Notes: generated from the letters alone by a model not told the origin. Positions 43,047 through 53,453 are shown, counted from the first letter of the stretch. The stretch: 64,000 bases of DNA from Roseovarius sp. THAF9 (GCF_009363715.1 NZ_CP045404.1:2324001-2388000), one strand, 5' to 3'. Numbers and translations are program-made.

Positions 43047-43451
43047 ATGATAAGTGAAAAGCACACCCTGGCGGCGGCGGCTTTTCTGATAACGAGCACG
43101 CTGGCCGCCCCTTTGAGCGCCCTAAGCCTCGCTGAGCAGGCACAGGCCTTCGCCACCTGCGCCGGGCGCTATTCCGCCGTGGCCACCCGCCAAAGCGCGA
43201 CCCACAACCCCGACAGCGACGCCACCCGCGCGCTGCAGACCAGCTTCGAATCCCTGTTGGAAGCCACCCTGCCCCATGCCGCCGAGGCCGGCATCGACCC
43301 GCGCCGCGCCCGCAGTTGGCAGGCCTCGGGCTGGTCCGAAATGGCCCACCTGATGCGCCTGCAACAGCGCAGCACCGACACCACCCATGCCGACCGCGCC
43401 ACCCGCGACATGCACCGCCGCCTCTCCACCTGCCGCCAACTGATCCTCTGA
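43047..43451 (+). CDS. Hypothetical periplasmic protein, possibly from a leaderless mRNA
   Basis: A 134-residue protein with a Sec signal (MISEKHTLAAAAFLITSTLA, cut near ALS). The mature part is helical, with two Cys (FATCAGRYSAVATRQSA and HRRLSTCRQLIL at the end) that could bridge both ends. The sequence RYSAVATRQS and the general layout recall small alphaproteobacterial periplasmic proteins of unknown role. No ribosome binding site precedes the ATG, and a good -10 element ends seven bases upstream, so the mRNA may lack a leader. Confidence 0.72.
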   Translation: MISEKHTLAAAAFLITSTLAAPLSALSLAEQAQAFATCAGRYSAVATRQSATHNPDSDATRALQTSFESLLEATLPHAAEAGIDPRRARSWQASGWSEMAHLMRLQQRSTDTTHADRATRDMHRRLSTCRQLIL

Positions 43452-43543
43452 CGCCACAAATTCCACGCCGCGCCCACTGGTCATTCCACGCCGGTCAGCC
43501 TAGGTTGCATCCCTGAAACCGCAGCGTGACAGGGCCCCGCAGC

Positions 43544-45421
43544 ATGGCGCAATCCGACAACCCCGCCGATCCGTTCAAAAAGGCGCTGGCCGAAGCCACC
43601 AAGGTGCTGGCCGACGACCCGGAGCTGAACGTCTCCTACTCGGTCGATCCCGCCGGGGTGTCGGGCGATTCCATGCGCCTGCCCCAGATCAGCCGCCGCA
43701 TGACCAAGGACGAGGTGCTGCAGGCCCGCGGCACCGCCGATGCGCTGGCCCTGCGCCACAAGTATCACGACGCGGGCACGCACAATCGCTACTGCCCGCC
43801 CGGCGACATGGCCCGCGACCTTTACGAGGCAATGGAAACCGCCCGGTGCGAGGCGATGGGCGCGCGCCACATGCCCGGCACCGCCGGCAATATCGACGCC
43901 AAGATCGGCGCCGAGGCCCGCCGCCGCGGCTATGACCAGATCACCGACCCCGCCGAGGCGCCGCTGGCCAATGCCGCGGGCTACCTCATCCGCCATCTCG
44001 CAACCGGGCGCGAGCTACCCGACGGCGCGCGCAATGTCATGGACCTCTGGAAAGGCTTCATCGAGGAACAGGCCGGCGGCACGCTCGAAGACCTTCAGGC
44101 CAAGCTCTCCGACCAGTCCGAATTCGCCCGCTTCGCCCGCCAGATCATCGACGACCTGGGCTATGGCGACCAGCTGGGCGACGACCCCGACGCCCTCGAC
44201 GACGACGAGCAGGAGCAGGAGGCCGAACAGGATCAGGAGGAAGAGGAACAGCCCGACAGCACCGGCGAGGATGACAGCGACGAGGCCGAGGCCGACGCCG
44301 ATCCCGAGCAAAGCCAGGATCAGCAGCAGGACGAAGCCCAGGCCCAGGTCAGCATGGACGACATGGCCGACCAGGAACAGGGCGACGAGACCGAGATGCC
44401 CGAGGGCGAGGCCCCGCTCGATCCCCCCGCGCCGCAACCCATCTCGGACGCCGACCCGAACTACGCGGTCTACAATTCAAGCTTCGACGAGGAAATCCAC
44501 GCCGAAGATCTGGCGGAACCTATCGAGCTCGAACGCCTCCGCGCCTTCCTCGACCAGCAGCTCGAACCGCTCAAGGGCGCTGTCAGCCGCCTCGCCAACA
44601 AGCTGCAACGCCGCCTGCAGGCGCAGCAGAACCGAAGCTGGGAATTCGACCGCGAGGAAGGCATCCTCGACGCCGGCCGCCTCGCCCGCGTCGTGGCCAA
44701 CCCCACCACGCCGCTCAGCTTCAAGGTCGAAAAGGACACTGAGTTCCGCGACACCGTCGTCACACTGCTGCTGGACAACTCAGGCTCCATGCGCGGTCGT
44801 CCCATCTCTATCGCCGCGATCTGCGCCGACGTCCTTGCCCGCACGCTGGAACGCTGCAACGTCAAGGTCGAGATCCTCGGCTTCACCACCCGCGCATGGA
44901 AAGGCGGCCAAAGCCGTGAGACCTGGCTCAACGAAGGCCGCCCGCAACTGCCCGGGCGCCTGAACGACCTGCGCCACATCGTCTACAAGTCCGCCGACGC
45001 GCCCATGCGCCGCACCCGCGCCAACCTGGGTCTGATGATGAAAGAGGGCCTCCTGAAGGAAAACATCGATGGCGAGGCGCTGGAATGGGCGCATCGCCGC
45101 CTTGCGGGCCGGCGCGAGGCCCGCAAGATCCTGATGGTCATCTCCGACGGCGCGCCTGTGGACGATTCCACCCTTTCGGTGAACCCGGCCAACTATCTCG
45201 AAAAGCACCTGCGCGACGTGATCGCCATGGTCGAGCGCCGCAAACAAGTGGAACTTCTGGCCATCGGCATCGGCCACGACGTGACACGCTATTACAACCG
45301 CGCCGTCACCATCACCGACGCCGACCAACTGGCCGGGGTCATGACCGAACAGCTGGCCGCGCTTTTCGACAGCGACCCGCGCGCCCGCGCCCGCGTGATG
45401 GGAATGAAGCGCGCCAGCTAA
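43544..45421 (+). CDS. cobT: Cobaltochelatase subunit CobT
   Basis: A 625-residue protein of the aerobic cobaltochelatase CobNST, which inserts cobalt into hydrogenobyrinate diamide for vitamin B12. [33 protein letters not shown] opens it. Residues ~215-300 are a very acidic Asp/Glu/Gln linker ([20 protein letters not shown]), and the C-terminal VWA domain holds the MIDAS motif [31 protein letters not shown], with [16 protein letters not shown]. The ATG at 43544 is chosen; a GTG at 43526 is possible. cobS is not adjacent in this window. Confidence 0.95.
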   Translation: MAQSDNPADPFKKALAEATKVLADDPELNVSYSVDPAGVSGDSMRLPQISRRMTKDEVLQARGTADALALRHKYHDAGTHNRYCPPGDMARDLYEAMETARCEAMGARHMPGTAGNIDAKIGAEARRRGYDQITDPAEAPLANAAGYLIRHLATGRELPDGARNVMDLWKGFIEEQAGGTLEDLQAKLSDQSEFARFARQIIDDLGYGDQLGDDPDALDDDEQEQEAEQDQEEEEQPDSTGEDDSDEAEADADPEQSQDQQQDEAQAQVSMDDMADQEQGDETEMPEGEAPLDPPAPQPISDADPNYAVYNSSFDEEIHAEDLAEPIELERLRAFLDQQLEPLKGAVSRLANKLQRRLQAQQNRSWEFDREEGILDAGRLARVVANPTTPLSFKVEKDTEFRDTVVTLLLDNSGSMRGRPISIAAICADVLARTLERCNVKVEILGFTTRAWKGGQSRETWLNEGRPQLPGRLNDLRHIVYKSADAPMRRTRANLGLMMKEGLLKENIDGEALEWAHRRLAGRREARKILMVISDGAPVDDSTLSVNPANYLEKHLRDVIAMVERRKQVELLAIGIGHDVTRYYNRAVTITDADQLAGVMTEQLAALFDSDPRARARVMGMKRAS

Positions 45422-45423
45422 GC

Positions 45424-45492
45424 CCCGGAATTTGCGAAAATTCCGGGACAGAAAATGCGCATTTTCTATCCCATTTTCCGCGCGGAAAATGG
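45424..45492. repeat. Three consecutive perfect palindromes
   Basis: 45424-45447: CCCGGAATTT, GCGA, AAATTCCGGG. 45450-45467: AGAAAATGC/GCATTTTCT. 45471-45492: CCATTTTCCGC/GCGGAAAATGG. All three are perfect, in 69 bp, between cobT and the aminopeptidase gene. No T-run follows in either direction, so they are not a simple terminator. Confidence 0.8.
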
Positions 45493-45547
45493 TCCGCTCT
45501 CACTGCCGCACTTGCACTTCGCCCCGCGCGGCCCTAGCACTTTGCCC

Positions 45548-47371
45548 ATGACAGATTTGCCCGACACCGTCTTCCAGTCCTTTTCCGAATCCTCCTCTCC
45601 CGAACAAGGCCCGCCACGCCTGAAACTCCTGCGCGCGGAACTGGAGCGTGACGGCCTCGACGGCTTCATGGTCCCCCGCGCCGACGCGCACCAGGGCGAG
45701 TACGTCGCCCCCGGCGACGAGCGTCTGGCGTGGCTCACCGGCTTCACCGGCTCGGCGGGCTTCTGCATCGTGCTTCAGGACATCGCAGGTGTGTTCGTCG
45801 ATGGCCGCTACCGCGGCCAGGTCCGCGCCCAGGTCGATACCGAACATTTCACCCCCGTCGACTGGCCCGCTACGCGCCCCGCCGCGTGGCTCAAGACACA
45901 CCTGCCTTCGGGCGGCACCGTGGCTTATGACCCGTGGCTCTACACACCCGAGCAGATCACGGCAATCGAGGATGGTCTCAAGGGCACACAGATCACGCTG
46001 AAACCAACCGACAACCTCGTCGACCGCACCTGGCCGGACCGGTCAGCGCCGCCCACGGGCGCGGTGCGCGTCTACCCCGACGAGCTTGCCGGCAAATCCC
46101 ACGCCGACAAGCGCCAAGAGCTCGCCGCCACCCTGCGCGAGGAGGGCCACCGCGCCGCGATCCTCACCCTGCCTGATTCCATCGCATGGCTGCTGAACAT
46201 CCGGGGGCATGACATCCCCCGCAACCCGATCCCGCACGCCTTCGCCATCCTGCACGACGATGCGACGCTCGACCTCTACATCGACCCCGCCAAGCTGGAT
46301 GACGCCGTGCGCACCCATCTGGGCGAGGACGTCACTCTCTCCCTACCGCAGGAATTCAACCCGGCCATCAGCGCCCTCTCCGGCCCGGTCCGGCTCGACC
46401 GCGGCTCTGTGCCCCTCCGCATCGTGTCCCTGCTCGAAGACGCCGGCACCGACATCGCTTATGCCGGCGATCCCTGCATCCTGCCCAAGGCCTGCAAAAC
46501 CGACGCCGAGATCGCCGCCACCACCGAGGCCCACCTGCGCGACGCGGCCGCCATGTGCGCCTTCCTTGCGTGGTTCGACGCCCAAGCCCCCGACACGATC
46601 ACCGAGATCGACGTGGTCAAGAAACTAGAGGCGTGCCGCCGCGACACCGGCGCCCTGCTCGATATTTCCTTCGACACCATCGCCGGGTCCGGCCCGCATG
46701 GCGCGCTGCCGCATTACCGCGTCTCGGACGCGACCAACCGCACGCTTCAGGACGGCGAATTGCTCGTCCTCGACAGCGGCGGACAGTATCAGGACGGCAC
46801 CACCGACATCACACGCACACTGCTCGTGGGCACGCCAGGCGACACCGAGCGCGCCGCCTTCACCCGCGTCCTGCAAGGCATGATCGCGATGAGCCGCGCC
46901 CGCTGGCCCAAGGGTCTTGCGGGGCGCGACCTCGACGCCATCGCGCGCATGCCCCTCTGGCGCGCCGGGCAGGATTACGACCATGGCACCGGCCACGGGG
47001 TCGGCGTGCATCTGTGCGTCCACGAAGGCCCTCAGCGTCTGTCGCGCGCCTCGACCGAGCCTTTGCAACCCGGCATGATCCTGTCGAACGAGCCGGGATA
47101 CTACCGCGAGGGCGCCTTCGGTATCCGTATCGAGAACCTCGTCGTGGTCACACCCGCCCCGGCCCTGCCGGACGGTGACGACCGAAAGATGCTGCACTTC
47201 ACCACGCTAAACTACGTGCCCATCGACCGCCGCCTGATCGACGCGACCGCGCTCACCGGCGACGAACGCGACTGGCTGAACGACTACCACGCCACCTGCC
47301 GCGACCGGATCGGCCCGCGGCTCGACGATGCCACACGTGACTGGCTGGACACGGCGACCGCGCCGCTTTGA
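45548..47371 (+). CDS. Xaa-Pro aminopeptidase (M24B family)
   Basis: A 607-residue enzyme with three domains like eukaryotic cytosolic aminopeptidase P: two creatinase-type N domains (LDGFMVPRADAHQGEYVAPGDERLAWLTGFTGSAG; LPDSIAWLLNIRGHDI) and the metallopeptidase domain. The two-metal ligands lie in LLVLDSGGQYQDGTTDITRTL, DHGTGHGVGVHLCVHEGPQ and LSNEPGYYREGAFGIRIENLV. It removes N-terminal residues before proline and probably acts in the cytoplasm, as no signal is present. The start MTDLPDTV at 45548 is chosen because upstream codons lie in the palindrome block. Confidence 0.95.
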   Translation: MTDLPDTVFQSFSESSSPEQGPPRLKLLRAELERDGLDGFMVPRADAHQGEYVAPGDERLAWLTGFTGSAGFCIVLQDIAGVFVDGRYRGQVRAQVDTEHFTPVDWPATRPAAWLKTHLPSGGTVAYDPWLYTPEQITAIEDGLKGTQITLKPTDNLVDRTWPDRSAPPTGAVRVYPDELAGKSHADKRQELAATLREEGHRAAILTLPDSIAWLLNIRGHDIPRNPIPHAFAILHDDATLDLYIDPAKLDDAVRTHLGEDVTLSLPQEFNPAISALSGPVRLDRGSVPLRIVSLLEDAGTDIAYAGDPCILPKACKTDAEIAATTEAHLRDAAAMCAFLAWFDAQAPDTITEIDVVKKLEACRRDTGALLDISFDTIAGSGPHGALPHYRVSDATNRTLQDGELLVLDSGGQYQDGTTDITRTLLVGTPGDTERAAFTRVLQGMIAMSRARWPKGLAGRDLDAIARMPLWRAGQDYDHGTGHGVGVHLCVHEGPQRLSRASTEPLQPGMILSNEPGYYREGAFGIRIENLVVVTPAPALPDGDDRKMLHFTTLNYVPIDRRLIDATALTGDERDWLNDYHATCRDRIGPRLDDATRDWLDTATAPL

Positions 47372-47474
47372 CACGATCCTGTCACACGGATGGCTCACAG
47401 AAGGGCGTGTCAACGGGTTGACACCGGGCAGCGTCCCGGTGCCTATGACATTGCACGAGGGAAGGACAAGAAAA

Positions 47475-47816
47475 ATGGCAAAGATCACGATCCACAAGGC
47501 GGACGGCACATGGACGGTCCGCGCAGGCGGCGCGGTACTGGTCGAAAGCAGGAACGCGCTGGTTCTGGCCGAGGAAGGCCTGAACGACGTGATCTATTTC
47601 CCGCGCGAAGACATCGCCATGGCGTTCCTCGACGAAAGCGACCACCGCACAACCTGCCCGCACAAAGGCGAGGCCGGCTATTTCTCGATCGTCACCAAGA
47701 GCAAGACGCTGGAAAATGCCGCCTGGAGCTATGAAGACCCCAAGTCCGACGTGGCACGTATCAAGGACCACCTTGCCTTCTATTCCTCTGACGACGTCAC
47801 CGTTGAAAAGGTCTGA
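47475..47816 (+). CDS. DUF427 family protein
   Basis: A 113-residue single-domain protein. VLVESRNALVLAEEGLNDVIYFPREDI and RTTCPHKGEAGYFSI...NAAWSYEDPKSDVARIKDHLAFY match DUF427, a small beta-barrel with a conserved Cys-Pro-His-K-G region and the 'AW.Y..P' strand. Function unknown. GAAGGACAAG lies upstream of the ATG. Convergent with the desaturase gene, which starts its stop codon inside the shared palindrome. Confidence 0.9.
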   Translation: MAKITIHKADGTWTVRAGGAVLVESRNALVLAEEGLNDVIYFPREDIAMAFLDESDHRTTCPHKGEAGYFSIVTKSKTLENAAWSYEDPKSDVARIKDHLAFYSSDDVTVEKV

Positions 47817-47822
47817 CGCGCC

Positions 47823-47876
47823 AGATTATTCGTATGGATAATCTTTCCTGAATTTCTTCGTACGAAGAAATTCAGG
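47823..47876. terminator. Paired palindromes between convergent genes
   Basis: AGATTAT (47823-47829) pairs with ATAATCT (47838-47844). A perfect 30-bp palindrome, centred at 47861/47862 with arms CCTGAATTTCTTCGT, covers 47847-47876. The desaturase stop codon (47872-47874) lies in its right arm. The position suggests a bidirectional terminator, although T-runs are short. Confidence 0.5.
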
Positions 47877-48918
47877 CCCGCGCCGCCGCACGACGCAGAT
47901 TGCGCCGGCGCGGAAACGGCACCAGCTTGCCGCTCTCTTCATCCCACAGCTTCAGCCGGAAACTGGCCAGCGCCTCGGGCCAGCGGATCTCGTCATGCAC
48001 CCGCAAGTCGTCGGGCAGATTCTTCTGCGCCCGGCGCAGGTTATAGGACGGGATCTGCGGGTTGTAGTGATGCAGATCGTGATAGGCGATGTTACCCGTC
48101 CCGATATCCCACCAATGTCCCAAATCCAGGCTCGACGAGCCTTCCAGCGTCGCCTTTCGGAAATCCAGATCTGGCTTGCGGTCCCAGTAGGTGTCCTCGA
48201 AATTGTGCTGCAAATAGACCAGGAACACGCCGATAACCCCCGCCAGCACCGCGCTTGCGCCCAGCACCACCAGCCCCGGAACGCCCAAGAGCGCCCAGAC
48301 CGTGGCGACATAGGCCACGACGGCGATGTTATGCGCCACCACGCCCCATGGCCCGACCTTCATCGTGTTCGCCGGCCAGCGATAGGCAATGAAATAGGCA
48401 TAGATCCCGCCCAGGCTCAGCATCACGACCGGGTTGCGATAGATCCGGTACCACGTCCGCGTCGCCCATCCTGCGGCGTTCCACTCCTGCAAGGTCATGG
48501 TATACACCTCGGTGGTCTCGCGATGCTCCAGGTTGCCCAGATAAGCATGGTGCTGGTTGTGATTGAACTGCATAACCCGGTAGGGCGTCAGCGAAAACAC
48601 CGACAGGATATGCCCCGCCACGTGGTTCCACCGCCGCGTGGCAAACAGCGAATAATGCCCGCAATCATGCTGCAAGACGTAAAGCCGCACCGATGCGAAG
48701 GCGAGCACGACCACAGATGGCAGCACCGCCCACCACGCGGGCCAGGCCCAGGCCCCCAGCCCAAGTGCCGCGAAGTAAACCGCGAACGTGGCGCCAAGGC
48801 TCAGGGCGCCCATCGTGTCGGACTTGCCTGTATAATCTTTCAAATACTCGCGAATGGTCATGGTCCAGCGCCCCCACAGGCCGAAAATATCTTGAACGAA
48901 CGCACGCAATACTACCAT
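47872..48918 (-). CDS. Membrane fatty acid desaturase
   Basis: A 348-residue integral membrane di-iron enzyme with the three His boxes: LQHDCGHYSLF, FNHNQHHAYLG and YHDLHHYNP, plus membrane segments around LGATFAVYFAALGLGAWAW and VVLGASAVLAGVIGVFLVYL. This box pattern fits acyl-lipid delta-9/delta-12-type desaturases of the FADS family, which introduce a double bond into membrane lipids. The ATG at 48918 has GAGG five bases upstream; an internal ATG at 48861 is an alternative. The last four codons lie inside a 30-bp palindrome. Confidence 0.92.
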   Translation of the reverse strand: MVVLRAFVQDIFGLWGRWTMTIREYLKDYTGKSDTMGALSLGATFAVYFAALGLGAWAWPAWWAVLPSVVVLAFASVRLYVLQHDCGHYSLFATRRWNHVAGHILSVFSLTPYRVMQFNHNQHHAYLGNLEHRETTEVYTMTLQEWNAAGWATRTWYRIYRNPVVMLSLGGIYAYFIAYRWPANTMKVGPWGVVAHNIAVVAYVATVWALLGVPGLVVLGASAVLAGVIGVFLVYLQHNFEDTYWDRKPDLDFRKATLEGSSSLDLGHWWDIGTGNIAYHDLHHYNPQIPSYNLRRAQKNLPDDLRVHDEIRWPEALASFRLKLWDEESGKLVPFPRRRNLRRAAARA

Positions 48919-49012
48919 TGACGCCTCTAATTTGGAACTATTTCAGTCGTTTGCAAGAACAACATGACAGCCGCCGCGTCGTGTTCCCGAAACCGCCGAA
49001 AGGGTAACCCCC

Positions 49013-49726
49013 ATGCACAAGGTCAAGGCCGTCTTCGCGCTCGTCGCCGCCATCCTCTTCGCGCTGTCCCCGATCTACAGCAGCGGCTTCAACGGGTTCA
49101 GCGCCGGGCAATTCCCGATCCCGCAGGACAATCCCCCGGTGCAGCCGGCGGGCTATGCCTTCTCGATCTGGGGGCTGATCTATATCTGGCTTCTGGCCGG
49201 GGCGCTGTTCGGATTGCTCAACCGCTACGACGATCCCGCTTGGGACGCGATGCGCTGGCCTTATATCACCAGCCTCGTCATCGGGGCCGCGTGGATACCG
49301 GTGGCCAATCTCAATCCCGCCTGGGCGACCGTCCTCATCTGGATCATGTGGGCCAGCGCCGCTCTGGCTTTCCTGCGCATGGGGCAACGCGACCGGATCT
49401 GGCTGCGCACGCCCATCGCGCTTTATACCGGATGGCTGACGGCAGCCTCCTGCGTGGCGCTCGGCCTGCTGCTGGCGGGCTACGGATATGTCTCGGAACA
49501 GATCGCGGCCATCGCCATGATCTTGCTGGCACTCATTTTGTCCGCGGCAGTGCTCACCTTGCGGCCCAACACACCGGAATACGCCGCCGCGGTCGTCTGG
49601 GCACTGGTGGGCATCGCCTTCGCCAATGCCGATCCCGTCAACTGGCCGGTGCTGGCCCTTTGCGGCGCGGGGGTCGTGGCCCTCGCGATCCTCGCCCTCC
49701 GCGACCGGCCCGACCGCCTCAGCTAG
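49013..49726 (+). CDS. Tryptophan-rich TspO/MBR-like membrane protein
   Basis: A 237-residue protein with six to seven membrane segments. [20 protein letters not shown] resembles the W-rich helix of TspO proteins, and the rest ([37 protein letters not shown]) keeps Trp at helix ends. It is longer than classic TspO (about 160 residues) and belongs to the 'tryptophan-rich sensory protein' group; TspO of R. sphaeroides affects tetrapyrrole-linked regulation. The last eight bases overlap the end of der. Confidence 0.82.
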   Translation: MHKVKAVFALVAAILFALSPIYSSGFNGFSAGQFPIPQDNPPVQPAGYAFSIWGLIYIWLLAGALFGLLNRYDDPAWDAMRWPYITSLVIGAAWIPVANLNPAWATVLIWIMWASAALAFLRMGQRDRIWLRTPIALYTGWLTAASCVALGLLLAGYGYVSEQIAAIAMILLALILSAAVLTLRPNTPEYAAAVVWALVGIAFANADPVNWPVLALCGAGVVALAILALRDRPDRLS

Positions 49727-51182
49727 AGCCGCGCCCCTTGATGTGCTTGCGCAGCTTCGACGGCCCGGCCTTCTTCTTGGCCTTGTACGGGTTCTTGTCC
49801 GATTGCGATCGCAATGTCAGGCGGATGGGCGTGCCGGGCATGTCAAAACCGTCCCGCAACCCGTTGACAAGATAGCGTGAATAACTCGCCGGCATCTTGT
49901 CGGGATGGCTGCACATCACCACGAAACCCGGCGGCCGCGTCTTGGCCTGTGTCATGTAGCGCAGCTTGATCCGTCGCCCGCCCGGCGCGGGGGGCGGATG
50001 CGCCTCCAGCACCCCTGTCAGCCAGCGATTGAGCCGCGCCGTGCTGACCCGCCGGTTCCAGACGTCATAGGCCTTTTCGACCGCGGCGTGCAGCCGGTCC
50101 AGCCCCTTGCCAGTCTTGGCCGAAACCGTCACCAGAGGCGCGCCGCGCAACTGCGGCAACAGCCGCTCGAACGCCTCGCGCAGGTCGCGCAGCTTGCCCT
50201 GCTTGTCGTCCTCGATGTCCCACTTGTTCACCGCGACCACCACCGCACGCCCCTCGCGCTCGGCCAGGTCCGCGATGCGCAGGTCCTGCTGCTCGAACGG
50301 AATCGCCGCATCCAGCAGCACCACCACGACCTCGGCGAACTTCACCGCGCGCAGCCCGTCGCTCACCGACAGTTTTTCCAGTTTTTCCTGCACCTTGGCC
50401 TTCTTGCGCATTCCCGCCGTGTCGAAAATCCGCACGGGCAGCCCGTCCCAGTCCATCTTGACCGAAATGGCATCCCGCGTGATCCCCGCCTCGGGCCCGG
50501 TCAACAGCCGGTCCTCGCCCAGGATCTTGTTGATCAGCGTGGACTTGCCCGCGTTCGGGCGCCCCACCACCGCCACTTGCAAGGGTCGCGCCTTGGTGGG
50601 CTTGCGCACGCCCTCGGGGTCGGCCTCGCCATCCTCGTCCACGGCCACGTCCACCTCGGGCGCCTCCGCCTCGGCCCGCTCGGCATAGCCGTCGGCCAGC
50701 GGCAACAGCGCCGTGTAAAGGTCATGCATCCCCTCACCATGTTCGGCCGACAGCCGGATGGGCTCGCCGAGCCCCAGCGAATAGGCCTCCAACACCCCGG
50801 CATCGGCAGCACTGCCCTCGGACTTGTTGGCGGCGACAAAGACGTGATCCGCCCGCTTGCGCAGGATCTCGGCGAACATCTCGTCCAGCGCCGTCACCCC
50901 AGCCCGCGCGTCGATCAGAAAGAGGCACACATCGGCCATGTCCACCGCCCGCTCGGTCAGCTTGCGCATCCGACCTTCAAGGCTGTCGTCCGTGGCATCC
51001 TCCAGCCCGGCGGTGTCGATCACCGTGAACCGCAGGTCGGCCAGCCGCGCATCCCCTTCCCGCAGGTCGCGCGTCACACCGGGCTGGTCGTCGACCAGCG
51101 CCAGTCGCTTGCCCACAAGCCGGTTGAACAGCGTGGATTTGCCCACATTGGGGCGGCCGACGATGGCCAGTGTGAAACTCAT
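49719..51182 (-). CDS. der: Ribosome biogenesis GTPase Der (EngA)
   Basis: A 487-residue protein with two tandem G domains: G1 motifs [15 protein letters not shown] and [16 protein letters not shown]3 DTAGLED and DTAGMRKK, G4 NKSEG and NKWD. A C-terminal KH-like domain ends in [26 protein letters not shown] with a basic tail. It is needed for 50S subunit assembly. An acidic linker ([20 protein letters not shown]) separates the G domains. It lies downstream of bamB, which is conserved as the bamB-der pair in many proteobacteria. Confidence 0.97.
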   Translation of the reverse strand: MSFTLAIVGRPNVGKSTLFNRLVGKRLALVDDQPGVTRDLREGDARLADLRFTVIDTAGLEDATDDSLEGRMRKLTERAVDMADVCLFLIDARAGVTALDEMFAEILRKRADHVFVAANKSEGSAADAGVLEAYSLGLGEPIRLSAEHGEGMHDLYTALLPLADGYAERAEAEAPEVDVAVDEDGEADPEGVRKPTKARPLQVAVVGRPNAGKSTLINKILGEDRLLTGPEAGITRDAISVKMDWDGLPVRIFDTAGMRKKAKVQEKLEKLSVSDGLRAVKFAEVVVVLLDAAIPFEQQDLRIADLAEREGRAVVVAVNKWDIEDDKQGKLRDLREAFERLLPQLRGAPLVTVSAKTGKGLDRLHAAVEKAYDVWNRRVSTARLNRWLTGVLEAHPPPAPGGRRIKLRYMTQAKTRPPGFVVMCSHPDKMPASYSRYLVNGLRDGFDMPGTPIRLTLRSQSDKNPYKAKKKAGPSKLRKHIKGRGSS

Positions 51183-51266
51183 CTTTTCAGGCTCCGGATC
51201 GGATGAACCGCGCGGACCCTGCGCATCAGGACCCCCGGGAAAGCGCCCTGTTACACCATGTCCGTC

Positions 51267-52598
51267 TTAACGGAAAGCCATCAACTGGCCCTTGGACGAC
51301 ACGACATAAAGCGTGCCACCGGCCACCACCGGGTTGGTCGTCGCCCCGCCCGGCATCTGCACCTGTCCCAGCGCCGCGCCATTCGTGGGGTCATAGAACC
51401 GCATCAACCCGTCGCTCGACGCTATGATCAGGCGGCCCCCGGCGATGATCGGTCCATGGTGGGCAAAGATCCGCGCCTGTTTCTTCGGCTTCGACTTGGT
51501 GAAGAACGGCAGCTTCACGTCCCACAGGCGGCGCCCGTCGGACTTGGCCAGCCGCAACAGCTCGTTGCGGTCCGACACCATGAAGATGGAATCACCCGCC
51601 GGCCACACGCGGGTCAGCGGCCCATCGGCGGCGGTCCACAGACGCTCGCCATTGCCAAGGTTCAGCGCCACGGTCCGCCCGGTATGGTTGCCGGCGAAAA
51701 TCGTGTTGCCATCGATCACCGGCTCGCCGGTCGTGTCCGCGATCTGGCCGCTGGAATAGCCCTGCCGCTTGCCTGCGATCTGGGTGGTCCAGCGCCGCAA
51801 ACCGCCTTTCAGGAACGCGCCCTGCACCTCGCCCGAGCCAAAGCCGAAGACCACGTACTTGTCCGAAATCCCGGGCGACGGCGCACCCAGCACGTTCTGG
51901 ATGTCGGGCCGCGCCTCCAGTTGCCACGCGATGCGCCCGTCGCTGCGGTCCAGCGCCCAGGCCAACTCGTCGCCCGCCACCACATAGACCAGATCCCCTG
52001 CGACGGTGGGGCTGCCAGATCCGGTGGCGCGCAGGTTTTGCTGCCACTGCACCTGGCCCGTGGCCGCGTCCAGCGCTGTCAGCAGGCCGAAGCCTGACGA
52101 CACGAACAGCTGTCCGTTGTCATAGGCCAGACCACCGCCACTGCCGTCGATCGCGCCGTCGTTCTCGGGCACCAGGTCGCGGGTCCAGATCACCTGTCCC
52201 GCCGTACTGACCGCCGTTACCTGGGCGCGGGAATCCAGCGTAAAGACACGGCCGCCCCCCACCACCGGGTCGGCGGTGATGCGCGACTTGCGCCCGTCGC
52301 CCTGCCCGATATTGGCGGTCCAGGCCAGTTGCGGCGTGCCGCGCAGCGCCGGATGCGCGACCCGCGTCCGCGCGTTGGCGATGCTTTGGGTCCAGCTGGC
52401 GTTGCTGCGCGCCGCCGGCAGAGCAAGCGGCGGCACACTGCCCGACACCGTCTGCGGTGCCAGATCCGGTGCGCCCGGCTCGGTCTGCAGGATCTCGCTG
52501 ATCTCCTGCCGTTCGCCGGTCAGGATGTTTTCCTTCTTGGTACAGGCCGCAACAAGGCACAGCGCACTCAGGCCAATCACTCCCGCTAACGTCTTCAC
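51267..52598 (-). CDS. bamB: Outer membrane assembly factor BamB
   Basis: A 443-residue lipoprotein (signal ending LVAAC, lipobox at residue 19) made of a PQQ-like beta-propeller: LAWTANIGQGDG, VFTLDSRAQVTAVSTAGQVIW, LFVSSGFGLLTALDAATGQVQW, RDGRIAWQLEA-like and GNTIFAGNHTGRTVALNLGNGERLW repeats. It helps BamA insert beta-barrels into the outer membrane. Between the YfgM-like gene (54 bp upstream) and der (84 bp downstream), as in many proteobacteria. Confidence 0.94.
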   Translation of the reverse strand: MKTLAGVIGLSALCLVAACTKKENILTGERQEISEILQTEPGAPDLAPQTVSGSVPPLALPAARSNASWTQSIANARTRVAHPALRGTPQLAWTANIGQGDGRKSRITADPVVGGGRVFTLDSRAQVTAVSTAGQVIWTRDLVPENDGAIDGSGGGLAYDNGQLFVSSGFGLLTALDAATGQVQWQQNLRATGSGSPTVAGDLVYVVAGDELAWALDRSDGRIAWQLEARPDIQNVLGAPSPGISDKYVVFGFGSGEVQGAFLKGGLRRWTTQIAGKRQGYSSGQIADTTGEPVIDGNTIFAGNHTGRTVALNLGNGERLWTAADGPLTRVWPAGDSIFMVSDRNELLRLAKSDGRRLWDVKLPFFTKSKPKKQARIFAHHGPIIAGGRLIIASSDGLMRFYDPTNGAALGQVQMPGGATTNPVVAGGTLYVVSSKGQLMAFR

Positions 52599-52652
52599 CG
52601 CTGTCGCCCCCGTACTGTCTTCAGGCGTCGCCCCTCAGGGCTGCCACAAAAC

Positions 52653-53330
52653 TTAATTGCCGTCGGCCGCGCCGTCCGGCTCTTCTTCTTTGTCACCGTC
52701 AAGCGCAACAATCAACTGCTCGGCGCGCCGACGCAAGCCCGCTGTGGCTTCCGCGCTTTCGTAAATGCCGCGCAACCGCTCCAGCGCGGCATCCCGGTCG
52801 CCCGTTTCCAGATCGACCAGCGCCAGCTGCTCCTCGGCCAGCAGGCGCACGATTCCGCTGCTCGCGGCCATCCCCTCCAGCCGGCTGCGCTTGTCCTCGG
52901 CGCTCAGGCCGGACTCCGGTAGCGCCACCGCCTTTAGGGTCGCGATCTGGCGGTAAACCAGCGGGACCTCGGCAGAATCGGCCAGGCTCAACAGCTGTTC
53001 GGCCGTCTCGGGGGCCATTTCCGCACCGCCCTCACCGGCCGCCAACAGGCCGACAATCGCCCGCGCGCCGCCGGTCTCCGTCTGGATCGCGTCAAGCGCC
53101 GCAGTGCGGGCCGCACGCTCTTCTTCGCCCAGCGCGGCGATGATCGCATCGCCCAGCGCCTGCGCCTCGGCGCGCTCCTGCGCCTTGCGCCACTCGTTAT
53201 AGGCCGCGCCCCCCACCAGCAGCAGCACCGCCAGGATGCCGATCCAGCCATAGCGCTTGAAATTGCGGTACAGACGGTCGCGGCGGACCTCCTCGGTCAC
53301 CTCGTCGATGAAACTGTCAGACTGGCTCAC
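52653..53330 (-). CDS. YfgM-like single-span TPR protein
   Basis: A 225-residue protein: a short basic cytoplasmic start (VRRDRLYRNFKRYG), a single membrane segment (WIGILAVLLLVGGAAYNEW) and a periplasmic helical TPR-like domain ending in a charged tail. The layout and its place before bamB match YfgM, which works with PpiD at the SecYEG exit as a periplasmic chaperone. First gene of the YfgM-bamB-der operon. Confidence 0.85.
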   Translation of the reverse strand: MSQSDSFIDEVTEEVRRDRLYRNFKRYGWIGILAVLLLVGGAAYNEWRKAQERAEAQALGDAIIAALGEEERAARTAALDAIQTETGGARAIVGLLAAGEGGAEMAPETAEQLLSLADSAEVPLVYRQIATLKAVALPESGLSAEDKRSRLEGMAASSGIVRLLAEEQLALVDLETGDRDAALERLRGIYESAEATAGLRRRAEQLIVALDGDKEEEPDGAADGN

Positions 53331-53453
53331 TGCGCACTGCCCTTCCTTGAAAACGCGTCCCTCTTACCGCGTCGTCCCGGCCCTGCCAAGGGGCGCGCAG
53401 ATACATCCCCGTCACATCCTTCGACCAAGTGGTACCCGACGCATCACGGCGGC

